64,000 nucleotides of DNA from Orenia marismortui DSM 5156 (GTDB lineage: Bacteria > Bacillota > Halanaerobiia > Halobacteroidales > Halobacteroidaceae): contig NZ_KB900618.1 of NCBI RefSeq assembly GCF_000379025.1, positions 176,640-240,639 on the forward strand. Reading direction: 5' to 3'. The stretch's first letter is position 1. Every line of letters starts with the position of its first letter. Below are positions 63,362 through 64,000 of the stretch, in pieces. The translations under genes and the position numbers were made by a program. The notes below the pieces were generated by a model, which made no database searches, was not told where the DNA came from, and saw only the letters and a list, made by a program, of their open reading frames with translations.

Positions 63362-64000
63362 ATGAATTTTAACAAATCGGCATTATTTATTTTATTACTT
63401 ATGTTTGTTTCTTTAATTATTCCTTACCCAGCCCAAGGGCAGCAGAGAGTATTACAAGTAGGAATGAAAGGTAGTGATGTACAGGAATTACAAGAAAATC
63501 TGGTAATGTTAGGAGAAAGATTAATTATTGATGGTATCTTCGGCCCAAGTACTAAACAAGCAATAATTAATCTTCAAAAAAAAGCTGAACTACCTGTAGA
63601 TGGAGTTGTAGGATCAGAAACTAGAATAATAATCAAGGAAGCACTTAATTATGATGAACATACTGTAGAAGAAGGAGATACCTTATCAGAACTGGCAATT
63701 TTCTACAAGGCACCTATAAAAACTATTAAAGAAGCCAACAAATTAACATCTAATAATATACTAGTTGGACAAGAGTTAATTATTCCTAAAAATTCTTTAG
63801 GCGGAAATATCAGTACAGATTTTTATGATATTATTTCCTATAAGATAAAAAGAGGAGATAGCTTAGAGAAAATTTCTAAAAAATTCAACACTACAATTAG
63901 AACGATTAAAAAATTAAATAATTTAGAAAGTTATAATCTTAAAGCAGGTGAAACAATTAAAGTATCTAAATTAGTACTTGATTTATCAAATGCTTCTAAA
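63362..64000 (+). CDS. Exported peptidoglycan-binding and LysM protein (cut by right edge)
   Basis: An open frame of 213 codons runs off the window. A signal peptide (MNFNKSALFILLLMFVSLII..., cleavage after PAQG or nearby) is followed by a PG_binding_1 domain (about 30-95, LQVGMKGSDVQELQENL, DGIFGPSTKQAI). Two LysM modules come next (about 100-142, HTVEEGDTLSELA; about 155-200, YKIKRGDSLEKIS). AGGAGG lies 9 nt before the ATG. Proteins of this layout usually end in a hydrolase such as SleB, NlpC/P60 or a transglycosylase, which would lie beyond the edge. It may act on spore cortex or cell wall. Confidence 0.88.
   Translation, partial: MNFNKSALFILLLMFVSLIIPYPAQGQQRVLQVGMKGSDVQELQENLVMLGERLIIDGIFGPSTKQAIINLQKKAELPVDGVVGSETRIIIKEALNYDEHTVEEGDTLSELAIFYKAPIKTIKEANKLTSNNILVGQELIIPKNSLGGNISTDFYDIISYKIKRGDSLEKISKKFNTTIRTIKKLNNLESYNLKAGETIKVSKLVLDLSNASK

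Noticed and set aside
1-64000. tRNA or rRNA genes
   Set aside because: I looked for tRNA arms and CCA-type acceptor patterns and for rRNA-like GC-rich blocks and saw none, but a covariance scan would be more reliable.

Overview
The window is AT-rich (roughly 30% GC by eye) Firmicutes-type DNA with strong AAGGAGG-like ribosome binding sites and hairpin-plus-U-run terminators. A Spo0E-family phosphatase, a GerAB-type germination permease and a DUF1657 protein point to an endospore former. A signal-peptide protein with beta-rich sequence ending in Phe looks like an outer-membrane protein. Taken together these fit a diderm, fermentative, spore-forming member of the Halanaerobiales (Orenia or Halobacteroides type). 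The assignment is inferred; no rRNA lies in the window.

Layout. 0-4.7 kb: an NAD-dependent epimerase, a DUF2157/GDYXXLXY membrane pair, a long gene-poor spacer, and plsC. 4.7-18.6 kb: housekeeping genes, namely a GH13 amylase/neopullulanase, a chemoreceptor, recQ with the two-subunit L-serine dehydratase, xth, a hemolysin-III/TrhA protein, glgB, and an unusual SLOG-like plus DEDDh exonuclease fusion. 18.6-27 kb: an MBL hydrolase, a staygreen-family protein, a secreted repeat protein, a TtcA-like PP-loop ATPase, an AIR-synthase-like protein with an ECF S component, a DJ-1 protein, DUF1657 and a putative outer-membrane protein. 27-38.4 kb: a surface-glycan and glycoprotein block with two glycosyltransferases, a possible third, a sulfotransferase, the dTDP-L-rhamnose operon rfbACBD, and two paralogous Cys-rich genes carrying TTTS tandem repeats, one broken by a one-base frameshift. 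38.6-47.2 kb: a PrcB-like lipoprotein, paired half-size chromate transporters, a group-2 sigma factor, a Crp/Fnr regulator, DUF1858, an oxidoreductase, a VanY-type carboxypeptidase, DUF1540, Spo0E and a CDF transporter. 47.6-52.5 kb: cdd, then an S-box (SAM-I) riboswitch controlling a split B12-dependent methionine synthase (separate activation protein, metH, metF). 52.7-64 kb: a membrane diguanylate cyclase, GerAB, an AI-2E permease, an HDAC-like amidohydrolase, a HyuA-like protein, a parvulin foldase, an IS30 element, and the start of a peptidoglycan-binding/LysM protein cut by the right edge.

Three points stand out. First, the TTTS stalk-like proteins sit directly upstream of the dTDP-rhamnose operon and near glycosyltransferase and sulfotransferase genes, which recalls the arrangement of the Bacillus anthracis exosporium glycoprotein BclA and its rhamnose operon. 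Second, at least eight intergenic hairpin elements have a seven-base internal periodicity. Third, three genes appear to start at CTG or ATT codons placed behind near-perfect Shine-Dalgarno sequences, so they are easily mis-annotated.
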